DNA of 64,000 nt from JABSSA01 sp039975755. Lineage in GTDB: Bacteria; Pseudomonadota; Alphaproteobacteria; Rhodobacterales; Rhodobacteraceae. Location of the stretch: assembly GCA_039975755.1 (NCBI GenBank), contig JBDWGM010000102.1:33175-97174 (forward strand), given 5' to 3'. A program made the translations under genes and the position numbers. The notes beneath the pieces were generated by a model that made no database searches, was not told where the DNA came from, and was given only the letters and a program-made list of their open reading frames with translations. This document shows, piece by piece, positions 37,183 through 46,221 of this stretch. The first letter of the stretch is position 1; each line of letters starts with the position of its first letter.

Positions 37183-38154
37183 TTAGGCGTTTTGCAATTC
37201 GCCTTCTTCGGCTTCTTCCTGCTCGGCTAGGAACCGTTCGGCTTCCAATGCGGCCATACAACCCATTCCCGCAGAGGTTACGGCTTGGCGGTATTTGTGA
37301 TCGGTCAAATCACCCGCAGCAAATACACCCGGGATCGATGTTTCTGTGCTGTCTGGCTTGGTCACCACGTAACCGCCCATATGCGTTTCCAGCACGTCTT
37401 TGACCAGCTCGTTGGCCGGGGCGTGACCAATTGCGATGAAAACACCTTTGGCCGGGATTTCTTTGATTTCGCCGGTCTTCACATGTTTGACTCGCACGCC
37501 TTCAACACCCGTTGGATTATCGGACCCAACCACTTCTTCCAAAGTGTGGAACCACAGGGGCTCGATTTTCGGGTTCTTCATCAGGCGATCTTCAAGGATC
37601 TTTTCCGAGCGCAATTCGTCACGACGATGGATCAACGTCACTTTAGACGCAAAGTTTGTCAGGAACAGCGCTTCCTCAACAGCGGTGTTCCCACCACCGA
37701 CGACAACGATTTCCTCGCCGCGGTAAAAGAAACCATCGCATGTGGCACAGGCCGAAACACCAAAGCCTTTGAAAGCGTCTTCAGATGGCAAACCCAACCA
37801 CTTTGCACGTGCACCTGTGGCAAGGATGATCGCGTCCGCAACATAGACGGTGCCGCTGTCGGATTGCGCGACGAAAGGGCGTTTTGAAAAATCCACAGAA
37901 GAGATGATGTCCCCAATGACTTCGCACCCCATCGCTTTGGCATGGGTTTCCATCCGCACCATCAGGTCAGGGCCCTGGACTTCGCTGTCTCCGGGCCAGT
38001 TCTCGACCTCGGTCGTTGTGGTCAATTGACCGCCTGGCTCAAGGCCCTGAACCAGAATGGGATTCAACATCGCCCGAGAGGCATAGACACCAGCCGTATA
38101 TCCAGCGGGACCAGACCCAATGATCAGAACTTTTGTTTTGCGCGTCTCGGACAT
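37183..38154 (-). CDS. trxB: Thioredoxin reductase
   Basis: 323 residues from ATG 38152-38154 (MSETRKTKV), chosen because TGGAG lies a few bases upstream; an ATG four codons earlier is itself part of that SD region. FAD loop GSGPAGYTAG near 13, redox CATC near 137, and NADP loop GGGNTAVEEA near 155 are present. Reduces thioredoxin with NADPH. Divergent from the Lrp gene, a pairing common in Rhodobacteraceae. Confidence 0.95.
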   Translation of the reverse strand: MSETRKTKVLIIGSGPAGYTAGVYASRAMLNPILVQGLEPGGQLTTTTEVENWPGDSEVQGPDLMVRMETHAKAMGCEVIGDIISSVDFSKRPFVAQSDSGTVYVADAIILATGARAKWLGLPSEDAFKGFGVSACATCDGFFYRGEEIVVVGGGNTAVEEALFLTNFASKVTLIHRRDELRSEKILEDRLMKNPKIEPLWFHTLEEVVGSDNPTGVEGVRVKHVKTGEIKEIPAKGVFIAIGHAPANELVKDVLETHMGGYVVTKPDSTETSIPGVFAAGDLTDHKYRQAVTSAGMGCMAALEAERFLAEQEEAEEGELQNA

Positions 38155-38429
38155 CTGCAGCTCCATTGCATTTCGTTTGGGGTATGTAGGTCAACTGGTC
38201 GACAATCGAAAGCCCATAGACGCGTTGAATGGTGACAATCTCGTTGGAATGCGAATCTGAACCAGCCTGAAAAAGGGGCAACAGGATCGATAAAGCTCCG
38301 TCAAAGATCATCTCTGCCCGCAAAAGATAACCTGCGATTGTGTGGATGTGAAAGAATGTTAGGCGAACGCGCAATATTGTTGCGCAATAAATGGGTGCTG
38401 TTATAATAATTTAAAGCGCGGGGGGAAGT

Positions 38430-38930
38430 ATGGCGAGTACGCGATTGGATCCAATCGACAGAAAAATTCTGTCGGAATTGCAAGCTGACGGGCGGATGAC
38501 AAATGTCGAGCTGGCCAAACGGGTCGGTATTTCCGCACCGCCTTGTCTGCGCCGTGTGCGGACCTTGGAAGAAAGCGGCTATATCAAAGGATACCATGCT
38601 GAGGTGGATGCCAGCGAACTTGGGTTCGAGGTGCAAGTCTTTGCAAATGTCGGTTTGGCCAGTCAGGCTGAATCGGATTTATCAGCCTTTGAGGCGCGCT
38701 GCCGCGAATGGCCGTTGGTCCGCGAATGTCACATGCTCAATGGTGAGGTCGACTTTATCTTGAAATGCGTGGCCCCCGATCTGTCCACGTTCCAGTCTTT
38801 CCTGACAGGTGAATTGCTGACCACGCCGAATGTGGCCAGCGTTAAAACATCCCTTGTTATCCGGGGCGCAAAAAACGAACCCGGCGTGCCCTTTGATGTT
38901 CTCGAAGCGCGCCTGACACGCAACGCTTAA
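38430..38930 (+). CDS. Lrp/AsnC family transcriptional regulator
   Basis: 166 residues. N-terminal winged HTH (LDPIDRKILSELQADGRMTN, then ELAKRVGISAPPCLRRV) and a C-terminal RAM domain with ECHMLNGEVDFILKCV. Senses an amino acid in known members. Divergent from trxB across 275 bp and may regulate it. Its stop overlaps that of the Hint gene (TTAA). Confidence 0.9.
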   Translation: MASTRLDPIDRKILSELQADGRMTNVELAKRVGISAPPCLRRVRTLEESGYIKGYHAEVDASELGFEVQVFANVGLASQAESDLSAFEARCREWPLVRECHMLNGEVDFILKCVAPDLSTFQSFLTGELLTTPNVASVKTSLVIRGAKNEPGVPFDVLEARLTRNA

Positions 38931-39694
38931 GCCGCCTGAATTCCACTTTCCGGTGCGTGTGGATGCGCCAACGGTCCGAAATCCACGATATGCGAGATGT
39001 GCGGAAACATAGACAGGAAATAATCCCGGTCCGCATGGGAAATGTGGCGTGCACCTGCCAAACCGGGGTGGAACGTTTCCATCTCAATGCCGCCCACATT
39101 CACCGCAGCATGCCGTGTCAAACACACATGGAACAAACGTATCGGGGTCGGCGGAGTGACCTCGATGACATTCACATTGTCCACAAAGTCCGCAGCAGGT
39201 GTAAGCAATGGCGCACCACTTGAGATACAGCGCAACGAAGGTGTCGTCTGAAGCAATCGTGCAGAGGGCCCAACAGTCACAAAGCTCGCGGGGCGTGCCG
39301 GTCCTAATGAATCGGCCATGACACGGACCAATTTTGTACGCGTATTGGGTGTGAATACGGTTGATCCGATCCAGACGATTTGCGCGGGTTCTCCAACAGT
39401 CGTGTTGAGAAAATCGCCCGGCTGCAGATCTTCGATGGCAACAGTGCCATCAGGTGTTTTCATCAGAGCGCCTTGCGCAAATGCTGAAAAAGCAGAATCC
39501 AACAATGGAAAAGCGACCGCTTTCTTTAGTGAAGTCGCAACAGATCCATCACCCCGCAGAGCGGCGATTTCGTAATTGCGTGTAAGTCTGGGCTGATACT
39601 GCGATCTAGCTTGGTCGACCGCGTGGTGCGAGAGAGAGCGAGTTTGCAACTGTAACCTCTTAACGTAACTGGTCACATCTGCGCCGGCCCCCAC
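38927..39694 (-). CDS. Hint (hedgehog/intein-type) domain protein
   Basis: Up to 255 residues; starts are GTG only (39694 or 39676), neither with a strong SD, so the start is uncertain. From about residue 75 it follows the Rhodobacterales Hint_2 pattern: GALMKTPDGTVAIEDLQPGD, a mid WIGSTVF segment and LTRHAAVNVGG...ETFHPG near 205. The residue before the pattern, usually Cys, appears to be Ala here, so self-cleavage may be lost. The N-terminal 75 residues are not recognised. No RTX repeats. Confidence 0.72.
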   Translation of the reverse strand: MGAGADVTSYVKRLQLQTRSLSHHAVDQARSQYQPRLTRNYEIAALRGDGSVATSLKKAVAFPLLDSAFSAFAQGALMKTPDGTVAIEDLQPGDFLNTTVGEPAQIVWIGSTVFTPNTRTKLVRVMADSLGPARPASFVTVGPSARLLQTTPSLRCISSGAPLLTPAADFVDNVNVIEVTPPTPIRLFHVCLTRHAAVNVGGIEMETFHPGLAGARHISHADRDYFLSMFPHISHIVDFGPLAHPHAPESGIQAA

Positions 39695-40136
39695 CAGCGG
39701 ACACAGATGAAACAGTCATCTGGCGTCTTAACTGCATGGAGGATGGCGATTGATACGGCGGATTGTCAAAAAATGGCGAACATATGGCTCGGATTTCCGC
39801 ACAATACTTTGCAATCAGGTCCGATTGTTTTGTGCGTCACGCGGGGTTTGCCACATTCGATTCGGGGGCAGGTGGCCCTTAGGTCAGTTCCCGACCTTTC
39901 TGATCTGCTCAACGGTTTTGAACACAGTTTTTGCGCCGTTGTCACGCACCCATGGCATAGGTGACTTATGTGTTGAAGCAGTTTTAACGATCGAATCTAA
40001 AAAGCGTCTTTTGACCTTCATCGCGTTTGGCTCTTTCTGTTCCCTCTGCGTCAAAGGTGACGCCGCAATACGGCGGGGTTACGGCGAAAGAGTGCTAATT
40101 TGAATTTAACTCTTCTCGATTGAGCGCCAATTAAGA
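39695..40136. other. 440-bp intergenic region
   Basis: Upstream of the Hint gene and downstream of pgeF. I see no convincing gene: short frames at 39707-39964 and 39750-40103 lack family features. GGAGG at 39737-39741 sits too close to an ATG. No strong hairpin. Confidence 0.5.
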
Positions 40137-40892
40137 TCAGAGTGTGATGATCGAAATCAAACGGCCATAATCAGCTTCTTTTTCGTGAACGGATCGACGA
40201 TAGGAATAAAAGCGATCCGGGTCCGAATACGTGCAATGTCGTGTCCATTCGGCACGACCAACACCAGCGTCTCGTAACCGCGCAAGCCCATAGGCCGGAA
40301 GATCGAAATGAAGCCGATCACCAGCACCGCCTGCAAAGTAACGTGCGTTTTCGGGATCTTCATCCAGAAATTCTTCGAAAAACTCAGGTCCGACTTCGTA
40401 GGCCTTTTGGCTGATAGAAGGGCCAATCACCGCTTGTACGTTGCCTGCTTTGGCCCCTAGGTTTTCCATGGCTTTGACGGTTGCATGTAAAATCCCGTCC
40501 CGCGCACCGCGCCACCCTGCATGTGCCGCCCCGATGACGCCCGCTTGGGTATCTGCAAACAAAACGGGTTGGCAATCGGCGGTCAAGATCGCAAGCCCAG
40601 CACCTGGCGTTGCGGTGACCAGCGCATCCGCCTTTGGCACGTCTGCGGTGACAGATGTCAGTGTGACGACATCGGCGGAATGCACTTGGTGTACGCTTTG
40701 CAGCTTGACCGGCTCTAGATCCAATGCATGGGCTGCACGCGCTCGGTTTATCTGAACAATCTCAGTTTGGTCCGATGATCCAAGGCCGCAATTCAATCCC
40801 GAAAACACGCCCGATGATGCGCCTCCCTTGCGGGTAAAGAACCCATGCCGATGTTCAGACAAGGCGTCGGAAGTCAGAATTTCTAAGCTCAT
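40137..40892 (-). CDS. pgeF: Peptidoglycan editing factor PgeF (YfiH/laccase-domain)
   Basis: 251 residues from the ATG overlapping the previous stop (TGATG at 40889-40892). HGFFTRKGGASSGVF near 20, LTADCQPVLF with metal Cys near 110, and HAGWRGARDGI near 127 are the zinc-site motifs. PgeF removes wrongly inserted amino acids from peptidoglycan precursors; other members have purine nucleoside activity. Third gene of the lgt-midA-pgeF unit. Confidence 0.92.
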   Translation of the reverse strand: MSLEILTSDALSEHRHGFFTRKGGASSGVFSGLNCGLGSSDQTEIVQINRARAAHALDLEPVKLQSVHQVHSADVVTLTSVTADVPKADALVTATPGAGLAILTADCQPVLFADTQAGVIGAAHAGWRGARDGILHATVKAMENLGAKAGNVQAVIGPSISQKAYEVGPEFFEEFLDEDPENARYFAGGAGDRLHFDLPAYGLARLRDAGVGRAEWTRHCTYSDPDRFYSYRRSVHEKEADYGRLISIITL

Positions 40893-41947
40893 GGTTCCAG
40901 TCCCGGCGGGGGAGGGAAAGATTCGTCGTAAAGCCCCAGCACTTTGAAGAGCGTTCCCATTTCTTCGGGGTGCGTCAAGCGGCGATGCGCTGCGATATGC
41001 GTTTCTAACTGTTTTCCACTTAGCCGGGTGGCCAATGCTTCTGCCCGTGCAGTTATGCCCAACCGTTCCAAAAAAACGCCCTGCGGCGTCAGTCGCGTAT
41101 GGGCGCAAGGCGCCGCCAATGCGATCTTTTCAAAATCGACATGGGCCGTCAGATCAGCCTGCCCGGGGGTATGCAGCGGGTCGCATTTTTCGTGGGCAGA
41201 CACCGCCTGCAACGTGTCACCCAAACTGCGCCAATCGCCGTAGTCGATGATCAGCGCGACACCGCCGTCTTTTTGGATACGCTTGCCGATGAGGTGCGCA
41301 ACTGGGGCAAGGGATGGACAATCCTCAACCAAATCACCGTCACGCGTGTCGTCCATTCGGTCGTTCAACGCTGGCTGCGCTTGGCGCTGTGCCAGACCAA
41401 AATGCAACGCGTCATCGGCAAAACCAATTTGACGTTCCCGCCAACCGGACCCGTCCCGCACAAACTGGCGTATGGGCAGGGCATCAAAGAATTCATTGGC
41501 GACAAGGAACAAGGGAATGTTCGGCACTGTTTCGAGGGATACGTGCCACGTCACATCAAAGCCTGACAATCGCTGGGCCTGTTCGCCCTTCAGCGGCGTT
41601 GACGCTTCGACCAAATGAATTTCTACGCTGTCCAAGAATCCAGGGACGTTTTGACAGGCGCGCAAAATATCCGCCATGAACGTGCCAAGACCTGGCCCAA
41701 GTTCAACCAATGCAAAGGGCGACGGGGATCCACGATCCAACCACGCTTGGGCCAGCGAAAGGCCGATCAATTCCCCAAACATTTGACTGATTTCAGGGGC
41801 GGTTACAAAATCACCCGATGCCCCAATCGGCCTGCGCGTGGCGTAATACCCATAGTCTGGGTTCAAAAGGCATTCATGCATGTATGTGGCGACTGTGATC
41901 GGGCCATTGGCATCGATTTGCAGGGCCAGTTGATCACGCAGTGTCAT
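40889..41947 (-). CDS. Class I SAM-dependent methyltransferase, MidA/NDUFAF7-like
   Basis: 352 residues; ATG 41945-41947 overlaps the lgt stop (ATGA). GDFVTAPEISQMFGELIG near 50 and VELGPGLGTFMADIL near 82 are the COG1565 signatures; the family in eukaryotes methylates complex I NDUFS2. Role in bacteria uncertain. The N-terminal extension of the ORF inside lgt is rejected. Confidence 0.88.
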   Translation of the reverse strand: MTLRDQLALQIDANGPITVATYMHECLLNPDYGYYATRRPIGASGDFVTAPEISQMFGELIGLSLAQAWLDRGSPSPFALVELGPGLGTFMADILRACQNVPGFLDSVEIHLVEASTPLKGEQAQRLSGFDVTWHVSLETVPNIPLFLVANEFFDALPIRQFVRDGSGWRERQIGFADDALHFGLAQRQAQPALNDRMDDTRDGDLVEDCPSLAPVAHLIGKRIQKDGGVALIIDYGDWRSLGDTLQAVSAHEKCDPLHTPGQADLTAHVDFEKIALAAPCAHTRLTPQGVFLERLGITARAEALATRLSGKQLETHIAAHRRLTHPEEMGTLFKVLGLYDESFPPPPGLEP

Positions 41948-42846
41948 GCAAGTTTCAAAGCGCGCCGTTTGGCGTTCATGATCAGCAAAAGGCCCAAAAC
42001 GATCATCGGGATCGACAAAAGCTGTCCCATAGTAAAGCCATAGCCGCCGACATGCCACGCCAGCCCCAATGGATTTCCGTCCGAAATGAACTGGGCATCT
42101 GGCTGGCGGACAAATTCAACAAGAAAGCGGGCAAGCCCGTATCCGGCCAGAAAAGTCCCACATAAACGGCCCGGCGTTTTCAAGGCAGAGCGCCCCCACG
42201 CCAACCAAATGAGAACACCCAAAAGCAACAAACCTTCTAATGCGGCCTCATACAATTGGGATGGATGGCGTGCGCAGAATTCGCCGATGGCTTGTCCGCA
42301 AAGCTGTGCCGCTTCCCCCGGAAAGATGACACCCCATGGCGCATCGGTCTGGCGCCCCCACAATTCAGCGTTGATGAAATTCGCCAAGCGTCCCAACAAC
42401 AGCCCCGGTGGTACGGCCAAAACAACAGCATCTGACGCACTGAGTTTTGGAATCTTGTGCCAAGAGGTGAAAATCCACGCTGCAAGCACCACGCCGATCA
42501 ATCCGCCGTGAAAAGCCATGCCGCCATTCCATAGGAACAGAATTTCATGTGGATGAGACAGGTAATAGACAGGCTGATAAAACAGAACATATCCCAAGCG
42601 TCCGCCTGCAATAATCCCAATAATGATCCAAAACAAAACGTCTTCGGCGTGTTTTGGCGTCATCGGAGGGGTGTCGGCGTGCCAAAGGGCAGGGCGACGC
42701 AAGGCCATTACGGTTATTCGAAACCCGATGAGGATCCCAAAAATATAGGCCAACGCGTACCAGCGCAGCGCAAATTCAGCACCAAAGATCGAGATCGAGA
42801 ATATCTCGGGCGAAATATTAGGGAATGAGAGCGCGCGGTTTATCAT
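41944..42846 (-). CDS. lgt: Prolipoprotein diacylglyceryl transferase
   Basis: 300 residues from ATG 42844-42846. Inner-membrane enzyme with about seven helices. GGRLGYVLFYQP near 95, WNGGMAFHGGLIG near 120 and GRLANFINAELWGR near 160 are Lgt hallmarks (the latter holds the essential Arg/Asn/Glu). Attaches diacylglycerol to lipobox Cys. Divergent from ubiK. Confidence 0.95.
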   Translation of the reverse strand: MINRALSFPNISPEIFSISIFGAEFALRWYALAYIFGILIGFRITVMALRRPALWHADTPPMTPKHAEDVLFWIIIGIIAGGRLGYVLFYQPVYYLSHPHEILFLWNGGMAFHGGLIGVVLAAWIFTSWHKIPKLSASDAVVLAVPPGLLLGRLANFINAELWGRQTDAPWGVIFPGEAAQLCGQAIGEFCARHPSQLYEAALEGLLLLGVLIWLAWGRSALKTPGRLCGTFLAGYGLARFLVEFVRQPDAQFISDGNPLGLAWHVGGYGFTMGQLLSIPMIVLGLLLIMNAKRRALKLA

Positions 42847-42943
42847 CTGCGTCTGAATGCCTCTGCTTCGGCCTGGGGTCAATACTTGCCTGTTGTGCGA
42901 CGGGTGCCCATATAGAGGTAAGATTTTGATCAGGAGACGAAAG

Positions 42944-43186
42944 ATGCAAGCGCGAGGAAAGCTCTTTGACGATATATCGCAGTTGATGACCAACGCGATG
43001 GGTGTGGCGCAAGGGGCTCGGGACGAGGCGGAAACGGCCGTGAGCTCTGTCGTCGATAGATGGTTGGCAGATCGTGATTTCGTCACCCGTGAAGAATTTG
43101 ATGCCGTGCGCGCAATGGCGCAAAAAGCACGAGAAGAGAACGAAGCGTTAAAAGCGCGTCTCGACGCCCTCGAAGCGAAGAGCTGA
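42944..43186 (+). CDS. ubiK: Ubiquinone biosynthesis accessory factor UbiK (BMFP)
   Basis: 80 residues from ATG 42944 with CAGGAGA upstream. N-terminal amphipathic ARGKLFDDISQLMTNAMG and a C-terminal coiled-coil with REEFDAVRAMAQKAREENE. Helps the Ubi complex in known enterobacterial members. Divergently paired with lgt, as in other Rhodobacteraceae. Confidence 0.88.
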   Translation: MQARGKLFDDISQLMTNAMGVAQGARDEAETAVSSVVDRWLADRDFVTREEFDAVRAMAQKAREENEALKARLDALEAKS

Positions 43187-43264
43187 CCAAATTGAGCCGC
43201 TGCCGCGGCACAGTCTTTTTGATTTGGCATCACAGCACGTGATCACCTGAACGCAGATGTAGAA

Positions 43265-43290
43265 AAAGGCCGGTAAAAATACCGGCCTTT
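43265..43290 (-). terminator. Rho-independent terminator
   Basis: AAAGGCCGGTA / TACCGGCCTTT, perfect 11-bp stem, AAAA loop, with A/T tracts on both sides. Terminates the minus-strand CTERM gene, and possibly ubiK transcription from the other side. Confidence 0.85.
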
Positions 43291-43314
43291 GTTATTTGGT
43301 GACACATTTGAGGT

Positions 43315-44229
43315 TTAGGCGGTGCGGCGACGCACGCCAAACAGGCCCAAAATGCTGCACAACAAAAGCCATCCGGCAGCTGGCAGTGGAACAACATCAG
43401 GGGTGTCGCCACCATCGGTGTCGCCACCTGCACTTCCTGCTGAAACGATCGTCACGCCACATCCGGCTTGTGCCCCAGCACCGGCGATGTTGATCGCGGT
43501 GTAGCCCGTCACATCAGAAAAGCAGGCATGTGAAGACGTCGCCCAATTTGACAATCCTGCGTCAGTCAGTCCTTCATTGATCGGAAATCCGGATTGCCCT
43601 GGCCCAATATCGACGTCTTCGTTTTGATAGAAAAACGGTGTAGATCCCAACTCGTCTTTAAGAAAGCTGTTGTCGTTGGTCCACCAACCGTCGTTGTTAC
43701 TGAAGCGATCGACCATAGACACGATGCCAAGCCCGGTTCCAGACGCTGCCCAATTGACCGCATTTACCAGAAACCCAAGGGGACCGTCATTAACGGCCCC
43801 GGGTCTATTCGTATAATGCCAGTCGGCATCCTGACCGGACAGGAAGGTTCGATTGCCTCGGGCTGCCTCGATTCCAGCCATATTATCGAGAACACCGTCA
43901 ATGTTAACACCGGTGCTGAAAAACCCGTTTGCGCCGCCACATGCGCCGCCAGATGTGGCACCCGACGGCGTGTTACAGCTTGATCCGACGACAAGCACGT
44001 CATAGTCGTCAAAATCAACAGCGCTGCCGTCCCAGAGGGTCAAGTTCCAATCAAGCGACCCATTCCCGTCAGGGTCATAGGAACTGGCGTCATCCGCCAA
44101 TGTGGTGATTTGAGAATTGTAGCTTGTTGCACCTTGGGTCCAAAGGACGTTGATCGGTGCAGCGGTGGTGAATGTTGCAGCTCCAACAAAGGAAGCGGCC
44201 ACGGCAAAACGTGTGAAGAAATGGTTCAT
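43315..44229 (-). CDS. VPLPA-CTERM exported protein, ThuA/GATase-like body
   Basis: 304 residues. Signal peptide cut near TTA-AP. The body starts INVLWTQGATSYNSQ and goes on to DFDDYDVLVVGSSCN, a beta-alpha pattern reminiscent of ThuA/type-1 glutamine-amidotransferase-like folds; this is an inference from pattern only. Asp/Gly/Asn-rich throughout with several Cys. C-terminus VPLPAAGWLLLCSILGLFGVRRR is the exosortase sorting signal. Followed by a strong terminator. Confidence 0.8.
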   Translation of the reverse strand: MNHFFTRFAVAASFVGAATFTTAAPINVLWTQGATSYNSQITTLADDASSYDPDGNGSLDWNLTLWDGSAVDFDDYDVLVVGSSCNTPSGATSGGACGGANGFFSTGVNIDGVLDNMAGIEAARGNRTFLSGQDADWHYTNRPGAVNDGPLGFLVNAVNWAASGTGLGIVSMVDRFSNNDGWWTNDNSFLKDELGSTPFFYQNEDVDIGPGQSGFPINEGLTDAGLSNWATSSHACFSDVTGYTAINIAGAGAQAGCGVTIVSAGSAGGDTDGGDTPDVVPLPAAGWLLLCSILGLFGVRRRTA

Positions 44230-44550
44230 TCTGAAACCTCTAAATTCAATTTAAAAAAATCACTGGAACAAAAATAATCGCAACCAATGCGGGCATGATA
44301 CTACACGAAACCGTGATAATTCAAGTGGAAAGGGAATTTGTCGCTGAGCGAAATTTGACCACTGGTTGCGACTAAATTGGACTTTCCCACAACTTATTGC
44401 GGTTATCCCCAAATAAAGGGTTGCCAGATGGGTTTGGGTGCAGCACCATATTTAGTAGAGATACGGGGGATCGCCCCGGTTTCTAGAGCAGGCACCAAGC
44501 GCTTGGGGGCGCTGCCAGTCCCCATGCTATAGCAATAAACAGGTGGTGAT
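44230..44550. other. 320-bp intergenic region
   Basis: Upstream of two divergent genes (CTERM and ybjN). AT-rich near 44235-44290. An imperfect AGCGC...GGCGCT repeat lies near 44500-44515, just before the ybjN gene. No gene or RNA recognised. Confidence 0.5.
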
Positions 44551-45051
44551 ATGGCCCTATCAGAACATTTTCTGGAAGATGAGATACATCCTATCGACAT
44601 AGTCGAAACACTGGCCACGTATAACGAGTGGGACTTTGATCGGATTGCCGATGATCAGATTGCTATGGCGGTAGAAGGACAATGGCGGACCTATTCGATC
44701 ACGCTGGCTTGGTCCGGCTATGATGAAACATTGCGCATGGTGTGTACCTTCGAAATGGAGCCGCCGGAAGAAAAGTTGCCCGAGCTTTACGCATTGTTGA
44801 ATCTGGTCAACGATCAATGTTGGGCTGGCGCTTTCACCTATTGGGCGGAACCCAAAATGATGGTGTATCGTTATGGGTTGGTCTTGGCAGGTGGTCAGGT
44901 GGCCAGTGCGGATCAGATCGACACAATGATTGGCGCGGCAGTCATGAGCGCGGAACGCTATTACCCGGCACTACAAATGCTGATCTGGGGCGACCGCTCC
45001 CCTAAAGACGCACTTCAAGTAGCCATTGCCGAAGCGTACGGGCGCGCTTAA
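44551..45051 (+). CDS. YbjN domain-containing protein
   Basis: 166 residues. Typical YbjN pattern: an acidic start, VEGQWRTYSITLAWS near 46, then LYALLNLVNDQCWAGAF near 86. Related to the type III chaperone-like fold; role in bacteria unclear. AGGTGG precedes the ATG. 26 bp before proC. Confidence 0.85.
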   Translation: MALSEHFLEDEIHPIDIVETLATYNEWDFDRIADDQIAMAVEGQWRTYSITLAWSGYDETLRMVCTFEMEPPEEKLPELYALLNLVNDQCWAGAFTYWAEPKMMVYRYGLVLAGGQVASADQIDTMIGAAVMSAERYYPALQMLIWGDRSPKDALQVAIAEAYGRA

Positions 45052-45077
45052 ACCAAGACCCCAAATAGGGGGCGCAT

Positions 45078-45890
45078 ATGCAAGACAGTGATGTGGCAAC
45101 CCGGGGCCTTGTGCTGCTGGGTTGCGGTAAAATGGGATCGGCGATGCTGGCCGGGTGGCTTGAACGCGGATTGCCTGCAAAATCGGTTTGGGTTCAAGAT
45201 CCCTATCCATCTGACTGGCTGCTGAATTCTGGTGTCCACGTCAACGCCGACTTACCCGCCGTACCGGCAATGGTGCTGGTCGCCGTTAAGCCGCAAATGA
45301 TGGCAGATGCGTTGCCGAACATGCAGGCCTTGGGGGGCGGGCAGACGGCTTTTGTCAGTGTGGCTGCAGGCACATCAATCGCATTCTTCGAACAGATCCT
45401 TGGTGCGGCAACGCCAATTGTCAGGGCTATGCCAAACACTCCGGCTGCGATCAGTCAGGGGATCACAGCGATTGTTGGAAATGCGGCAGGCCAACCATTT
45501 TTGGACGCGGCAGAGGAATTATTGTCAGCCGTTGGCCAAGTTGTGCGTCTGGAGACCGAAAGCCAGATCGACGCGGTTACAGGGGTCAGTGGATCGGGCC
45601 CAGCCTATGTGTTTCACATGATCGAAACTCTCGCCGCCGCAGGCGCAGCCCAAGGGCTTGACCCGGCATTGGCCATGCAACTGGCCAAAGCAACCGTTGC
45701 AGGCGCAGGGGCGCTGGCCATGGCGTCGGATGAGCCCCCCGCGCAGTTGCGCAAGAATGTAACCAGCCCCAACGGCACGACACAGGCCGGGCTAGAGGTG
45801 CTGATGGATGCCGAACAAGGATTGCCGCCATTGATGCGCCAAACCGTGGCTGCGGCCACTGAACGGTCAAAGGAGCTTGGACGTGGCTGA
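45078..45890 (+). CDS. proC: Pyrroline-5-carboxylate reductase
   Basis: 270 residues. N-terminal Rossmann LLGCGKMGSAMLAGW near 13, RAMPNTPAAISQG near 115, and the C-terminal TGVSGSGPAYVFHMIE and SPNGTTQAGLEVL motifs. Reduces P5C to proline. The end overlaps the tRNA-binding gene by 8 bp. Confidence 0.95.
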   Translation: MQDSDVATRGLVLLGCGKMGSAMLAGWLERGLPAKSVWVQDPYPSDWLLNSGVHVNADLPAVPAMVLVAVKPQMMADALPNMQALGGGQTAFVSVAAGTSIAFFEQILGAATPIVRAMPNTPAAISQGITAIVGNAAGQPFLDAAEELLSAVGQVVRLETESQIDAVTGVSGSGPAYVFHMIETLAAAGAAQGLDPALAMQLAKATVAGAGALAMASDEPPAQLRKNVTSPNGTTQAGLEVLMDAEQGLPPLMRQTVAAATERSKELGRG

Positions 45891-46221
45891 GATCAGTTTC
45901 GACGATTTTTTGAGGGTTGATATCCGGGTGGGCCGCGTCCTGCGCGCTGAACCTTTCCCAGAAGCGCGCAAACCTGCGATCAAAATTTGGATCGACTTTG
46001 GCCCAGAGATTGGGGAACGCAAAACGTCCGCTCAGATCACCGAACGCTATGATGTTGACAGTTTGGTCGGCAAACAGGTGATGGGCGTCGTTAACTTCCC
46101 ACCGCGCCAGATTGGCCCGTTCATGTCCGAGGTTCTTGTCTTGGGCTTTTCAGATTCTGACGGTGCAATCGTACTGGTCGGTCCCGATTCAGACGTACCA
46201 GAAGGGGAACGGATGCAATGA
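45883..46221 (+). CDS. tRNA-binding protein (CsaA-like)
   Basis: 112 residues from GTG 45883, preferred over TTG 45877 because AAAGGAG ends seven bases upstream. It is a single OB-fold tRNA_bind domain: DFLRVDIRVGRVL at the start, KTSAQIT mid, and GVVNFPPRQIGPFMSEVLVLGF at the end. CsaA-type proteins bind tRNA or act as export chaperones. Overlaps the next ATG (ATGA). Confidence 0.88.
   Translation: MAEISFDDFLRVDIRVGRVLRAEPFPEARKPAIKIWIDFGPEIGERKTSAQITERYDVDSLVGKQVMGVVNFPPRQIGPFMSEVLVLGFSDSDGAIVLVGPDSDVPEGERMQ

Noticed and set aside
39707..40103. Two short frames (85 and 117 codons) upstream of the Hint gene
   Set aside because: No family features, starts are poorly placed relative to GGAGG, composition resembles noncoding DNA.
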